The position numbers were made by a program, and so were the translations under genes. Below, piece after piece: positions 34,315 to 43,236 of a stretch of 59,125 nucleotides of DNA. This DNA comes from Prevotellaceae bacterium. GTDB taxonomy: Bacteria; Bacteroidota; Bacteroidia; Bacteroidales; Muribaculaceae. The notes below the pieces were generated by a model. It did not search any database. It saw nothing but the letters and a program-made list of their open reading frames with translations, and was not told the origin of the DNA. Each line of letters starts with the position of its first letter. Within the stretch, counting starts at the first letter, position 1. The stretch is from assembly GCA_021772015.1 (NCBI GenBank), contig JAETNS010000015.1, positions 1-59,125 of the forward strand, given 5' to 3'.

Positions 34315-35262
34315 ATGAATAGTATTAATGTTAGTATTTTGTGTTGGTGTAAGGCCGCGATTATTGCCGTTGCTGCTTTGCTGTGTGTTCCGGGTATTTC
34401 GGCTGAAAAACGGATAATTTCTGCGGTCGATGAGGATGGTGTCACATATCAGATTGGCTATAATTCAGAAGGCCTGGTCTCTAATATACTTCTTGGAGGC
34501 CGAGGAAGCGGCATGATTTCTTATGATTGGAGTGGGGTTGCTAACGGCAATCTGACCATCACCGTAAGTACACCGTATGATGAATATCATGCGTATTGTG
34601 GTATAGATGACAATGGATGTATTGTATCTTATGAGGACGATGGCGATGATCATGATTCGTACAGCTTTGAGTACGATCCATCAGGCTACGTGACAAAAAT
34701 CACTTGCTACGATGGCTCCTATAATTCATTGAATTGGGTGGACGGAGATTTGTCAGATGCAAGATTTTATAGCTCGTCTGGTAAAATGATGGAGCATTCC
34801 AACGGCTCATATACATCCGAGAGGATTTCCGTCCCGATTTTGAACAAAGGTGTCGGAGTGACCGCCGGCCGCCTTTTGTCAAGCTATTGCTTTGGGTTGG
34901 ATGTCCCTTCTGAAGCTTGGATCTCAGGCGTTTGCGGTAAGGAACCGAAGCACTTGCTGGCTTACACGAAATTTACATATGAAGGATCTCATGATGGCTA
35001 TGACGAATACAGCCTCATATGGGAGCTTGATAATGAAGGATATCCTACAAGCTGTACTGTCGACAATGAAACGGACCATGCACATTGGACGTTTGTATGG
35101 GAGGAAGCGCCTGCCGGTGTGGACATGACAGTTGTAGACAGTGATGCCGATGAGATAGAGGCGGTGTATGGCGCTGATGGGATGCAACGAGTCGTGCTTC
35201 AGCTTGGACTGAATATTGTTAGATACAAGTCCGGAAGATGCGAGAAGACTGTCGTACGTTAA
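34315..35262 (+). CDS. Small secreted protein with repeat-rich beta structure and sorting-type tail
   Basis: 315 residues from the ATG at 34315 (MNSINVSILCWCKAAIIAVAALLC, signal peptide cut near GISA). The body has YD/RHS-like or DUF4595-like strand repeats (DEDGVTYQIGYNSEGLVSNI, YSFEYDPSGYVTKITCYDG, YSLIWELDNEGYPTSC). The tail GLNIVRYKSGRCEKTVVR resembles the C-termini of the giant secreted proteins here. Base use is more AT-rich than in neighbours, and the promoter holds two palindromes, so it may be separately regulated or acquired. No firm family; surface or extracellular location inferred. Confidence 0.75.
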   Translation: MNSINVSILCWCKAAIIAVAALLCVPGISAEKRIISAVDEDGVTYQIGYNSEGLVSNILLGGRGSGMISYDWSGVANGNLTITVSTPYDEYHAYCGIDDNGCIVSYEDDGDDHDSYSFEYDPSGYVTKITCYDGSYNSLNWVDGDLSDARFYSSSGKMMEHSNGSYTSERISVPILNKGVGVTAGRLLSSYCFGLDVPSEAWISGVCGKEPKHLLAYTKFTYEGSHDGYDEYSLIWELDNEGYPTSCTVDNETDHAHWTFVWEEAPAGVDMTVVDSDADEIEAVYGADGMQRVVLQLGLNIVRYKSGRCEKTVVR

Positions 35263-35344
35263 TTTACAAAATTTATCAATAATTTGTTCATTACATTTGG
35301 ACTACATATTATAGTTCGCTATTGAACACTGTATAAAAAGCCAT

Positions 35345-35390
35345 GGCGCTGTGTCAAAATTCAATATTTTGACACAGCGTCTTATTTTTT
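35345..35390 (+). terminator. Terminator with GTCAAAAT-type apical stem
   Basis: GGCGCTGTGTCAAAAT (35345-35360) pairs with ATTTTGACACAGCGTC (35366-35381), followed by TTATTTTTT. One of four terminators in the window sharing the GTCAAAAT/ATTTTGAC top. Confidence 0.8.
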
Positions 35391-35401
35391 GTCCGGATGG
35401 C

Positions 35402-35528
35402 GAGGGTGTTGTCAGAATGGTTCAGATGGTAGGAGCCTGGGGGTGAGGGTGAAGGGAGTTGACTAAGGTCAATGACCGAACCCGAATCCCCAGGCGACGA
35501 CCCAGATGAGCCATTATGACACGCCCTC
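35402..35528. repeat. 127-bp giant imperfect palindrome (possible MITE or palindromic repeat)
   Basis: Left arm starts GAGGGTGTTGTCAGAATGG; the right arm ends GCCATTATGACACGCCCTC, its approximate reverse complement. The arms also share TCAGATGG/CCAGATGA and GCCTGGGG/CCCCAGGC, and the centre has TTGAC..GTCAA. It contains no gene and lies between convergent genes. The outer GAGGGTGT resembles the ends of the element at 23652 but the interior differs; no target duplication was seen. Confidence 0.55.
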
Positions 35529-35589
35529 ATGACTTTTTATACAGCAGAGGTTAAATCCCCTGATTGGTTTTGATAGGATGGGATTGGGA

Positions 35590-36501
35590 TCAGTGGGAAT
35601 TCTGGAAAGCGGTGGGGGAGAGGCCGGTGAGGTTTTTGAAGTATTTGCCGAAAGAGGATTGGTTGGAGAAGTTCAGCTCATAGGCGATCTGCTGGACATT
35701 CTTGCCTGAATATCTCAGCAGGTTCTTTGCTTCCTGGATTACATACTGGTCGATCCATTCTCCGGCTGATTTGCCTGTCGCCTCCTTTATGACGAGTGAG
35801 AGATATTTGGGGGAGATGTACATCTTTTCGGCGTAGAAGCTTATGGCGCGCTGGGAGCGGTGGTATTCGCGGACGAGCCGCAGGAATTTCTGGACGTAGG
35901 TAAGCTTGCGGGAATGGGCCTGACGGCTTGTGTCGCGCTCGGCGGCTTCCTCCCCGAAAGCCATGATCTGGTATCCGGCGGCAGAGACGAGGGCGCGGGC
36001 TATATAGCGGTTGTAGTTGTTCTGGTCCTGGGCGTTGAGATGGAGCAGATCGAAGTAGCGCAGCAGAAGGGCCACTTTCTCCGGATCCAGCTCCAAGACC
36101 GGAGATGAGGGGGTGAATACGGAAGTATTGATGGCACTTAGGTCAATGTTGATGTCGAGGGCGAACTTGTTTGACAGGAACAACAGGTAGGCCTCAAGTT
36201 CCTCTCCATGCCAGTCAAGTGGCTTGAACACTGTTTCAGGAGGGATGAAAAGAAGGGAATTTGGGGAGACATCGATCTCATCGAGGTTGATGATTATCTT
36301 CAGATGACCTTTCACGCAGATACACATGGTCATCCCGTCAAACCGGCGCGCCACGGGTGCCTCGAACTTGTCGTTGGAGCTTGTGACACGGGTCAGTATG
36401 TAGTCTTCGCCAAGGTGTATGTAGTTGTCAGATACTTTCTCCAATACAGACAGTTGGGAGAATCTGATTGGAGTCTCGCGGAATTTCGGAGTATGCTTCA
36501 T
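35590..36501 (-). CDS. AraC-family transcriptional regulator
   Basis: 303 residues. The N-terminal half is a cupin-like sensing domain (about 30-150; FKPLDWHGEELEAYLLFLSN). The C-terminal 100 residues hold two HTH motifs: FYAEKMYISPKYLSLVIKEA and VQQIAYELNFSNQSSFGKYF, ending LTGLSPTAFQ. The ligand and target are unknown; the nearest candidate target is the flippase-like gene upstream on the same strand. Many Bacteroidales AraC proteins of this shape control exporters or stress genes. Confidence 0.93.
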   Translation of the reverse strand: MKHTPKFRETPIRFSQLSVLEKVSDNYIHLGEDYILTRVTSSNDKFEAPVARRFDGMTMCICVKGHLKIIINLDEIDVSPNSLLFIPPETVFKPLDWHGEELEAYLLFLSNKFALDINIDLSAINTSVFTPSSPVLELDPEKVALLLRYFDLLHLNAQDQNNYNRYIARALVSAAGYQIMAFGEEAAERDTSRQAHSRKLTYVQKFLRLVREYHRSQRAISFYAEKMYISPKYLSLVIKEATGKSAGEWIDQYVIQEAKNLLRYSGKNVQQIAYELNFSNQSSFGKYFKNLTGLSPTAFQNSH

Positions 36502-36573
36502 AAGGCAATGAATGATGGCTCTTGGTTGATGGTCTCATACCGGAAGGGATAATCAATCCCCTCTGATTCCGCT

Positions 36574-36606
36574 GCAAATTTAAAGGTTTATTCCGAAAAA
36601 TACCAA
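36574..36606 (-). promoter_or_regulatory. Promoter of the AraC-family gene
   Basis: Minus strand: TTG (36606-36604), 21-base spacer, TAAATTTGC (36582-36574), about 72 bases ahead of the start codon. Confidence 0.65.
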
Positions 36607-36615
36607 TAAATTTGT

Positions 36616-37725
36616 TTAAATAGTCATAAAAGAGCTGCCCTTGCCTGATTCGTTCCGGCGGCGGTCTGCGGCGATCAGGATGAAGACTATTATGCCTCCG
36701 AGTATGAAAGTCAGTGTCTGCGCCGCGATGACAGTGTTGCCGAAAGCTGCGCCGGCGGTTATGAACGCCTTATGGGCGGCGGGGTTGACCGCTGCGGATA
36801 CTGTGGCCGGCGCAAAGAGCTGAAGCCCGAATATTATCGCGGTCTGATATGGTCCGATACCCCCGTTTGAGGGTATCCCCATAGCGATGGTGGTAAGCAT
36901 GTAACATATGAAAGCCACGATGATGCCGTTGGTCTCAAGCATCTGGCGTGTCATCGGGAAGGCGTAGAAAGCTACATAGAGCTGCAGGAAGTAGCAGCTC
37001 CACAGGACAGCGGTCAACAGGAGCCATTTCCCCTTGCCGTTCATCCGGCCTATGGCAGCGAATCCGTCCCAAATCCCTTTGAAGAAATTCCTGACTCTGG
37101 CCAGCAGTTTCCCTTTTCCGAATTTCATCAGTGCCCAGAATCCTGCGATTGCCGCCGCCATGCCTCCCCAGAGCCACGGGGAGGTCAGCAATGCTCCGAT
37201 CTTGTCATACGCGTCAGGATAGGTGTGCATGAATTTGATGAAAGGGGCTGACGCGAACGCGAAAGTGACGAGAGTCAGCAATGCGACGACGACAGTGTCG
37301 GCAAGCCGGTCGGCGATCATTGAGCCGAAGACCTCCGAGAACGGGGCTTTCTGACGGTAGGCTATATACCCCGAACGCCAGACTTCCCCTAAGCGAGGGA
37401 AGATGATGTTGAAAGCGTATGTCCCGAAAATCGAGTAGAAAAGAATGCGGAAGGGAGGCACTACGTTGATCGCCCGTAGTTGTATTCCCCACCGGGCGGC
37501 TCTCACGATGATGGGAATAAGACCGATCAGCAGGTTGAGGCCGATAAACCAGAAGTTGCACTCCTCGCGTATAATGCGCATCATCTCCTTGAAGTCGATA
37601 TCGCGGAAAAGAGCCACACATAAGCCGACGCTTATGGCCAACGGTATGCCGAATTTGAGAAGCTTGCCCGGCAGGCCCCCTTTTTTTAATTCATTGTCAC
37701 GTTCGATGGTGTCGTTGGTTTTCAT
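36616..37725 (-). CDS. Flippase-like integral membrane protein (LPG synthase TM/UPF0104 family)
   Basis: 369 residues with about eight TM helices. NFWFIGLNLLIGLIPIIVRAARWGIQL, then FPRLGEVWRSGYIAYRQKAPFSEVFGSMIADRLADT, is the conserved core of AglD/MprF-N-type proteins. This domain moves or synthesises aminoacyl-phospholipids or dolichol-like lipids; without a C-terminal synthase domain only transport is likely. It starts 15 bases after the tadA stop, so tadA and this gene form an operon. Substrate unknown. Confidence 0.88.
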   Translation of the reverse strand: MKTNDTIERDNELKKGGLPGKLLKFGIPLAISVGLCVALFRDIDFKEMMRIIREECNFWFIGLNLLIGLIPIIVRAARWGIQLRAINVVPPFRILFYSIFGTYAFNIIFPRLGEVWRSGYIAYRQKAPFSEVFGSMIADRLADTVVVALLTLVTFAFASAPFIKFMHTYPDAYDKIGALLTSPWLWGGMAAAIAGFWALMKFGKGKLLARVRNFFKGIWDGFAAIGRMNGKGKWLLLTAVLWSCYFLQLYVAFYAFPMTRQMLETNGIIVAFICYMLTTIAMGIPSNGGIGPYQTAIIFGLQLFAPATVSAAVNPAAHKAFITAGAAFGNTVIAAQTLTFILGGIIVFILIAADRRRNESGKGSSFMTI

Positions 37726-37740
37726 CCTCCAGTCTTTTGT

Positions 37741-38187
37741 TTATCGCCGTCCGGCAAAGAAATTCTTCATCAACGCCCCGCATTCATCGGCCAGTACTCC
37801 GCGTGTCACGGTGGCCTTGGGGTGGAAGGGTCCTCGCGGGGCATGTGATGTCATGACCGAGTATCCACGTTTGGGGTCGTCGGCTCCGTAGACTATACGG
37901 CCGACTTGCGCCCATCCGATGGCTCCGGCACACATCAGGCATGGTTCCACTGTGACATACAGGGTCGCTTCCGGCAGGTATTTTCCCCCAAGTGTCTGGG
38001 CCGCCGCCGTCAGGGCGAGCATCTCGGCATGGGCCGTAACGTCTGTCAGCTGCTCGGTCAGGTTATGGCCCCGGCCGATTATGCGTCCTCCGGCTACGAC
38101 AACTGCTCCCACCGGGATTTCCCCGGCGGCGAATGCCTCCCTGGCCTCGGCAAGGGCTGCCAGCATGAACTTCTCGTCATCAGTCAT
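37741..38187 (-). CDS. tadA: tRNA adenosine(34) deaminase TadA
   Basis: 148 residues, family length. The zinc-dependent deaminase site is complete: H53-A-E55 (THAEMLAL region) and PCLMC (C83, C86). It makes inosine at position 34 of tRNA-Arg(ACG). IPVGAVVV and the C-terminal FF motif (MKNFFAGRR) fit TadA rather than guanine deaminase. Its -7 box lies at 38219-38227. First gene of a two-gene operon with the flippase-like protein. Confidence 0.94.
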   Translation of the reverse strand: MTDDEKFMLAALAEAREAFAAGEIPVGAVVVAGGRIIGRGHNLTEQLTDVTAHAEMLALTAAAQTLGGKYLPEATLYVTVEPCLMCAGAIGWAQVGRIVYGADDPKRGYSVMTSHAPRGPFHPKATVTRGVLADECGALMKNFFAGRR

Positions 38188-38218
38188 CGTTTTCCGGTCT
38201 GTATTCCCTTTTTATGAC

Positions 38219-38299
38219 GCAAAGTTACGAAATAAGTTGGGAATGGTGTGAAATTTTCGGGGATATGCTTGTTGAATTAGAAGAATTTATTTAATTTTG
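38219..38299. promoter_or_regulatory. Divergent promoters of tadA and the branching enzyme gene
   Basis: Minus: -7 box TAACTTTGC (38227-38219) for tadA. Plus: TTG (38269-38271), 20-base spacer, TAATTTTG (38292-38299) for glgB. Confidence 0.65.
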
Positions 38300-38335
38300 G
38301 CTTCACAATGCCTTACCAGTTTTAGACAATCTCTT

Positions 38336-40366
38336 ATGAAAAAAAAATTAGCAATCTACAAGAATGACCCTTGGCTTGAACCATACGCCCCTGCTATCGA
38401 CGGGCGACATGAAGATGTGCTGCGCAAACAGGCGGAGCTGACCCAGGCCAGCGGTACGCTTAATGATTTTGCGAATGCCCATAAATATTTCGGCCTTCAC
38501 CGGGTCAGCCCCCGAGGAGGCTGGGTTTTTCGTGAATGGGCTCCAAACGCAACCTCGATATGGCTTGTCGGAGATTTCTCTAACTGGGAAGAGCATCCTG
38601 AATACAGACTCAATTCTGTCGGCAACGGTGTCTGGGAGCTTAAGCTTCCCGCCAAAGCCTTGAAGAACGGCCAACTTTACAAGATGCGCGTCCATTGGCC
38701 CGGAGGTGAAGGTGACAGGATCCCGGCTTATGCCAACCGGGTCGTCCAGGATGACCAGACCAAGATTTTCTCTGCCCAGGTATGGGCTCCGTCCGCTTAT
38801 GAGTGGAAAATCAACGAGTTTGTGCCTGACACGCGTCCGCTGTTGATCTATGAGTGTCATATCGGCATGGCCCAGCAGGAGGAGAAGGTCGGAAGCTATG
38901 TGGAGTTCCGCGACAAGATCCTGCCCCGCATCGCCGCCGACGGCTACAATGCCATTCAGGTGATGGCCATACAGGAGCATCCATACTATGGGTCGTTTGG
39001 CTATCATGTATCGTCGTTCTTCGCCCCCTCCTCGCGTTTCGGCACCCCGGAGGAGCTTAAGAGCCTGATTGACCGGGCGCATGAGCTTGGCATCGCCGTG
39101 ATAATGGATATCGTTCATTCCCATGCGGTCAAGAACGAGAATGAGGGGCTTGGCCGTCTTGACGGCACCCGTAGCCTCTATTTCTATCCTGACCAGAGAG
39201 GTGAGCATCCGGCATGGGATTCCCTCTGTTTCGATTACGGTAAAAACGAGGTGTTGCATTTCCTCCTCTCCAACTGCAAGTACTGGCTGGAGGAATTCAA
39301 GTTTGACGGATTCCGTTTCGACGGTGTGACCTCGATGCTCTATTATGATCATGGATTGGGGAAAGCGTTCGGCTCATACGCCGACTATTACGATGGCGGT
39401 CAGGATACCAACGCGATAACATATCTCACTCTTGCCAACCTTTTGATCCATACCGTGAATCCCCACGCCATCACGATAGCCGAGGAGATGAGCGGCATGC
39501 CTGGCCTGGCCATCAAATTCAAGGATGGCGGTATCGGTTTCGATTACCGTATGGCTATGGGTATCCCCGACTATTGGATCAAGACACTCAAGGAGAAGAA
39601 AGATGAGGACTGGCATCCGACATCGATATTCTGGGAGCTGACCAACCGCCGTTACGAGGAGAAGACCATCTCATATGTCGAGAGCCACGACCAGGCGCTC
39701 GTCGGAGACAAGACTGTCATCTTCCGCTTGATTGACAAAGAGATGTACTGGCATATGATGGTGGGCGACGAGAACATGATGGTGACCCGTGGTATCGCTC
39801 TCCACAAGATGATCCGTCTGGTTACGATCGCCACTATCAATGGCGGCTACCTCAATTTCATGGGTAACGAGTTCGGTCATCCCGAATGGATCGACTTCCC
39901 CCGCGAAGGAAACGGCTGGAGCTACAAGTATGCCCGTCGCCAGTGGGATCTCGTCGACCGGGAGGACCTTCAATACAAGTTCCTGAACGCGTTTGACAAT
40001 GCAATGGTAGAACTTGTGTCGGGGGTCAACAATTTCCAGGCTCTTCCTATAGAAAAACTGTGGGAGAAGGATGACGACCAGGTACTGGCCTTCCGTCGCG
40101 GGAATCTTGTCTTCGTGTTCAACTTCTCTCCTTACAAGTCGTTCAACGACTATGGAATACTTGCTCCTGCCGGCAAATACAAAGTCGTGCTTTCCTCCGA
40201 CTCCCCCCGTTTCGGCGGCTTCGGCAACATCGACGAGAAGGTCGAGCATCTGACAATCAATGATCCGCTCTACCAGCCGATAGGCAAGGAGTGGCTTAAG
40301 CTATATCTGCCGGCCCGCTCGGCCCAGGTGCTTCGTCTGGTTCGTTCGCCACGTAAGAAATCCTGA
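38336..40366 (+). CDS. glgB: 1,4-alpha-glucan (glycogen) branching enzyme, eukaryote-like GH13 type
   Basis: 676 residues from the ATG at 38336 (MKKKLAIYKNDPWLEPYA); an earlier ATG at 38297 lies on the -7 box. N-terminal CBM48 (about 50-140, HKYFGLHRV..WAPNATSIWLVGDFSNW), GH13 barrel, then C-terminal all-beta domain. Catalytic residues: D329 (DGFRFDGVTSM), E383 (AEEMSGMP), D452 (SHDQALVGD). The N-terminus and YYDGGQDTNAITYL resemble plant/animal GBE1 more than E. coli GlgB, a known trait in Bacteroidota. Makes alpha-1,6 branches in storage glycogen. Confidence 0.95.
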   Translation: MKKKLAIYKNDPWLEPYAPAIDGRHEDVLRKQAELTQASGTLNDFANAHKYFGLHRVSPRGGWVFREWAPNATSIWLVGDFSNWEEHPEYRLNSVGNGVWELKLPAKALKNGQLYKMRVHWPGGEGDRIPAYANRVVQDDQTKIFSAQVWAPSAYEWKINEFVPDTRPLLIYECHIGMAQQEEKVGSYVEFRDKILPRIAADGYNAIQVMAIQEHPYYGSFGYHVSSFFAPSSRFGTPEELKSLIDRAHELGIAVIMDIVHSHAVKNENEGLGRLDGTRSLYFYPDQRGEHPAWDSLCFDYGKNEVLHFLLSNCKYWLEEFKFDGFRFDGVTSMLYYDHGLGKAFGSYADYYDGGQDTNAITYLTLANLLIHTVNPHAITIAEEMSGMPGLAIKFKDGGIGFDYRMAMGIPDYWIKTLKEKKDEDWHPTSIFWELTNRRYEEKTISYVESHDQALVGDKTVIFRLIDKEMYWHMMVGDENMMVTRGIALHKMIRLVTIATINGGYLNFMGNEFGHPEWIDFPREGNGWSYKYARRQWDLVDREDLQYKFLNAFDNAMVELVSGVNNFQALPIEKLWEKDDDQVLAFRRGNLVFVFNFSPYKSFNDYGILAPAGKYKVVLSSDSPRFGGFGNIDEKVEHLTINDPLYQPIGKEWLKLYLPARSAQVLRLVRSPRKKS

Positions 40367-40403
40367 TCATCGTCTTAGTAAACATAATAGATAATGTACA
40401 AAT

Positions 40404-40441
40404 CGCCGCCGGACACCTCCATTCTGCCCGGTGGCGGTTGT
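40404..40441 (+). terminator. Terminator after the branching enzyme gene
   Basis: CGCCGCCGG (40404-40412) pairs with CCGGTGGCG (40428-40436), one wobble, then GTTGTTTTC. Confidence 0.7.
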
Positions 40442-40460
40442 TTTCAAATGAAATTACCAT

Positions 40461-41294
40461 ATGTCGGACCACAAGGAATTTGAGGGCAGTGAGGATGAGT
40501 TGAAGGAATTGCTTGACAGGGAGGCATTGCGTTTCAATGCTCCGGAATTCATAGATGCCGATCCTGTCCAGTTTCCGAGAAAATTCGAGTCTCTCCCTGA
40601 CATAGAGATTGTATCGTTGCTTGCCTCGACGGTGGCGTGGGGAAACCGGAAAATGATATGCGCCAACATCAATAAGATGTTGGCTTTGATGGACTGGTCT
40701 CCGGCGGCTTATCTTCTTGACAAGGGATATGAGGAACTGCCTGACATGAACATCCACCGCACATTCTTCGCCCGTGATCTTAGGGCGTTCCTGCGCGGGC
40801 TTTATCCGATTTACCGGGAGCATGGCTCATTGCAGGAGTTTGCCCGCGCCAAGGGGGTAGGGGAGTCGGAATTTCCCGCATGGGCGTTGGCTGCGGCTAT
40901 AAATTCCTCATTGGAGCAGGAGAACCGTGGCCATGACGATGTGAACCTGTCGCGGTGTCTCCCGCAAAATCTGAAGACAACCGCCTTGAAACGTCTTAAC
41001 ATGGCTCTCCGTTGGCTCGTCCGCGACGATGGGATCGTCGATATGGGGGTCTGGGATGTGATTAAGCCGTCACAGCTTTTCATCCCTCTTGATGTGCATG
41101 TGGGCGACACCTCCAGAGAGCTTGGGCTGCTCTCACGAAATGCCAATGACCGTCGTTCTGTCGAGGAGCTGACGGCGAAGTTGCGCCGCTTCAACCCGGG
41201 GGATCCGGTCATCTACGACTATGCCCTATTCTCCCTCGGCCTCGTCGGAAGCAAGCAGGTTGGCGCGGATGATTGTGGAAGAGACCGCGTATGA
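40461..41294 (+). CDS. TIGR02757 (DUF2400) family protein
   Basis: 277 residues matching TIGR02757: LLDREALRFNAPEFIDADPVQ, then DIEIVSLLASTVAWGNRKMI near the start, KPSQLFIPLDVHVGDTSRELG and FNPGDPVIYDYALFSLG near the end. The function is unknown; the HhH/endonuclease III-like pattern of residues suggests a possible DNA-repair glycosylase relative. It runs 69 bases into the oppositely directed sulfatase gene, so its last 23 codons overlap antisense; related proteins normally end soon after the ALFxLG motif, so about 13 residues are extra. Confidence 0.88.
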   Translation: MSDHKEFEGSEDELKELLDREALRFNAPEFIDADPVQFPRKFESLPDIEIVSLLASTVAWGNRKMICANINKMLALMDWSPAAYLLDKGYEELPDMNIHRTFFARDLRAFLRGLYPIYREHGSLQEFARAKGVGESEFPAWALAAAINSSLEQENRGHDDVNLSRCLPQNLKTTALKRLNMALRWLVRDDGIVDMGVWDVIKPSQLFIPLDVHVGDTSRELGLLSRNANDRRSVEELTAKLRRFNPGDPVIYDYALFSLGLVGSKQVGADDCGRDRV

Positions 41295-43109
41295 CGACTT
41301 GACAAGATCAAACAGTGCCGGATCTGTTCCTGTCGTGTCCCCTGAGACATGACCGTTAAGATCGATTGCAAAGCCGGGTAAGGAGGAGATCCCGGAGAAT
41401 CCCATGCCGGGGAAGATGTCTGCTGAAGCTCCTGACATTGGACGGCCCGACGGGATCAGTCCGGCGATGTCGAGGATGGTAGTGTAGACATCGACCTGCC
41501 CCATAACCGCATCACGTCTGCCTGCGACAGGGGAGTTCAGTACGATCATCGGAACGAACGATTCCGGATCGACAAGCGACATCATTGACGGGGATGTCGC
41601 GCGTATCGGCTCGCGCCATGAGGCAAGAGCTTCATGGTCGCCCACGATCACTATCATTGTCCGGGATGCGTCAGGCCTTGACTGCAGGTAATCGATAAAT
41701 TCCCCCAATGCGTGGTCGGTGTAATTGATGGCTGTGATGTAATCCCCCAGTGGCGCAGGGTATTCTGCTGAAAGGTTTATCCGGCGGTGTTCCTGTGGAA
41801 TAGTGAAAGGGAAATGACTGGAATATGTGATTACCTCCACAAAAGCGTTCTCCCCTTCCGGCCATATTTCCCCCGTTTTCATCTTCCCGGCTACTTGTCG
41901 CAGGAAACTCCTGTCGGAGGGATTGCGTGGATGGCCGAACGATTCCGATGCGTCCCAGCTGTCGCGGAATCTGACTTCGTCGATGCCGAAAGATTTGGCC
42001 ACTGCTCCCTGGTTCCAGGTTGTGGCGCGGTCTCCGCTAAGCAGGTAGCTCTTCATGCCCCGGTCTGCGCGGAAAACTTGTGCAAGATGGGGATATGTGT
42101 GGTCGGGAAATTTCATCGAATAGACGAAATCAGCCATCGGGAGCAGTCCGGCAGTCATCAGGAGTTGTCCGTCTATGCTGCGCCCGGGTCCAACTTGTGA
42201 AAGGACATGTGGGGCGAACCATGTGTTGGCTGTGTCTTTCATAAGCCGGTTTAGGTTGGGGGTGATTTCCTGTCTTTCGACGGATTTGCCCAGCGGCCAT
42301 GCCTCGAGTGACTCGACGATGATCATTACGATGTTGTCCGGCTTATAAGCCGGATTCAGAGCGGAGTCGCTCTGAATCATCGATTGCTCCCTGATAGTCT
42401 CTTTCTTATTCATCCATGAGCGGGCAGTGGCTATCTCCTCCTTGCTGACCGGGCGGTTGCTCTCAAGCATGTCGGCCAATATGCTGACCGGGAGAGTGTA
42501 GATGACCGGTGGGGTCGCCCGGTAATAACACTCCTCTTTCAGATGCTCTATATGACCGAGCAATCCTCCGTAACAGGCCGCGCATATCGCGCAGGCGCAG
42601 ACTTCGATGCCGAATGTCACCAACCATGGCTTTATTCCGGGTCTCCGAGAATAAGCCTTACGGGATAATGCTTTTCCCATCATGGCCAGCGTCACTACCG
42701 TTATTATCGGAAACGCCAGGTCTGCAAGTCTTAGAGAATGACGTATCGCGTCGCCGAATTCCGCGACATTGCCTGCCATAAGGTAGCTCGCGGGTGGAAT
42801 AGGGCCGAAATATGTCCGGCAATACATCAGATTGGCCATCGCGAGAAGGTCGGCGATGACAAGGACAGCAGCGGTGGGCCATCTCCTGCGCCATACAGCC
42901 GCCGGGAGAGCCATCAGCGTGGCGAGCGTCGCGGCGAAGATGTATGTCGCAGGGAAACTCAACGCTCTGAAAGAGGTCGCCATGCTCCACAGCAGGTCGA
43001 ACGCGAGGATGGTCGCGAGACATCCTGACCATGCGATAGTGAAACGCCGGGTCCACAGACTTTTGGGGAACAGTCTGTATGACCAGCCGGTCTTATTGCT
43101 TCTGTTCAT
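41226..43109 (-). CDS. LTA-synthase-like membrane sulfatase/phosphoglycerol transferase
   Basis: 627 residues: five N-terminal TM helices (about 20-200), then a periplasmic alkaline-phosphatase-like domain. DNIVMIIVESLEAW carries the first metal-binding glutamate; GPGRSIDGQLLM has serine at the nucleophile place where LtaS has threonine (GKTSD); GDRATTW and VGDHEAL supply other metal ligands. Gram-negative members transfer phosphoglycerol or phosphoethanolamine to glycans or lipid A. Substrate unknown. It overlaps the convergent TIGR02757 gene by 69 bases and has a long hairpin terminator of the upstream operon before its start. Confidence 0.85.
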   Translation of the reverse strand: MNRSNKTGWSYRLFPKSLWTRRFTIAWSGCLATILAFDLLWSMATSFRALSFPATYIFAATLATLMALPAAVWRRRWPTAAVLVIADLLAMANLMYCRTYFGPIPPASYLMAGNVAEFGDAIRHSLRLADLAFPIITVVTLAMMGKALSRKAYSRRPGIKPWLVTFGIEVCACAICAACYGGLLGHIEHLKEECYYRATPPVIYTLPVSILADMLESNRPVSKEEIATARSWMNKKETIREQSMIQSDSALNPAYKPDNIVMIIVESLEAWPLGKSVERQEITPNLNRLMKDTANTWFAPHVLSQVGPGRSIDGQLLMTAGLLPMADFVYSMKFPDHTYPHLAQVFRADRGMKSYLLSGDRATTWNQGAVAKSFGIDEVRFRDSWDASESFGHPRNPSDRSFLRQVAGKMKTGEIWPEGENAFVEVITYSSHFPFTIPQEHRRINLSAEYPAPLGDYITAINYTDHALGEFIDYLQSRPDASRTMIVIVGDHEALASWREPIRATSPSMMSLVDPESFVPMIVLNSPVAGRRDAVMGQVDVYTTILDIAGLIPSGRPMSGASADIFPGMGFSGISSLPGFAIDLNGHVSGDTTGTDPALFDLVKSSYAVSSTIIRANLLASDEAEGE

Positions 43110-43142
43110 TTATTTCGGACTTCTTTAGCACAAAATTACAAA

Positions 43143-43189
43143 AACCTCAGGGATGTGTCAAAATTAAAATCTGACACATCCCTGAGGTT
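43143..43189 (-). terminator. Terminator after the CoA-transferase operon
   Basis: AACCTCAGGGATGTGTCA (43143-43160) pairs perfectly with 43172-43189; the apical sequence is TGTCAAAAT.. TGACA. 18-bp stem. It ends the ior operon ahead of the sulfatase gene. Confidence 0.8.
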
Positions 43190-43236
43190 CTGTGTACCGG
43201 GATGGAATGGCAAGCCTTTATTTGAGGCTCGCGCGG

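Noticed and set aside
38348-39352. 334-codon frame antisense to glgB
   Set aside because: Shadow of the branching enzyme gene, whose catalytic residues are intact.
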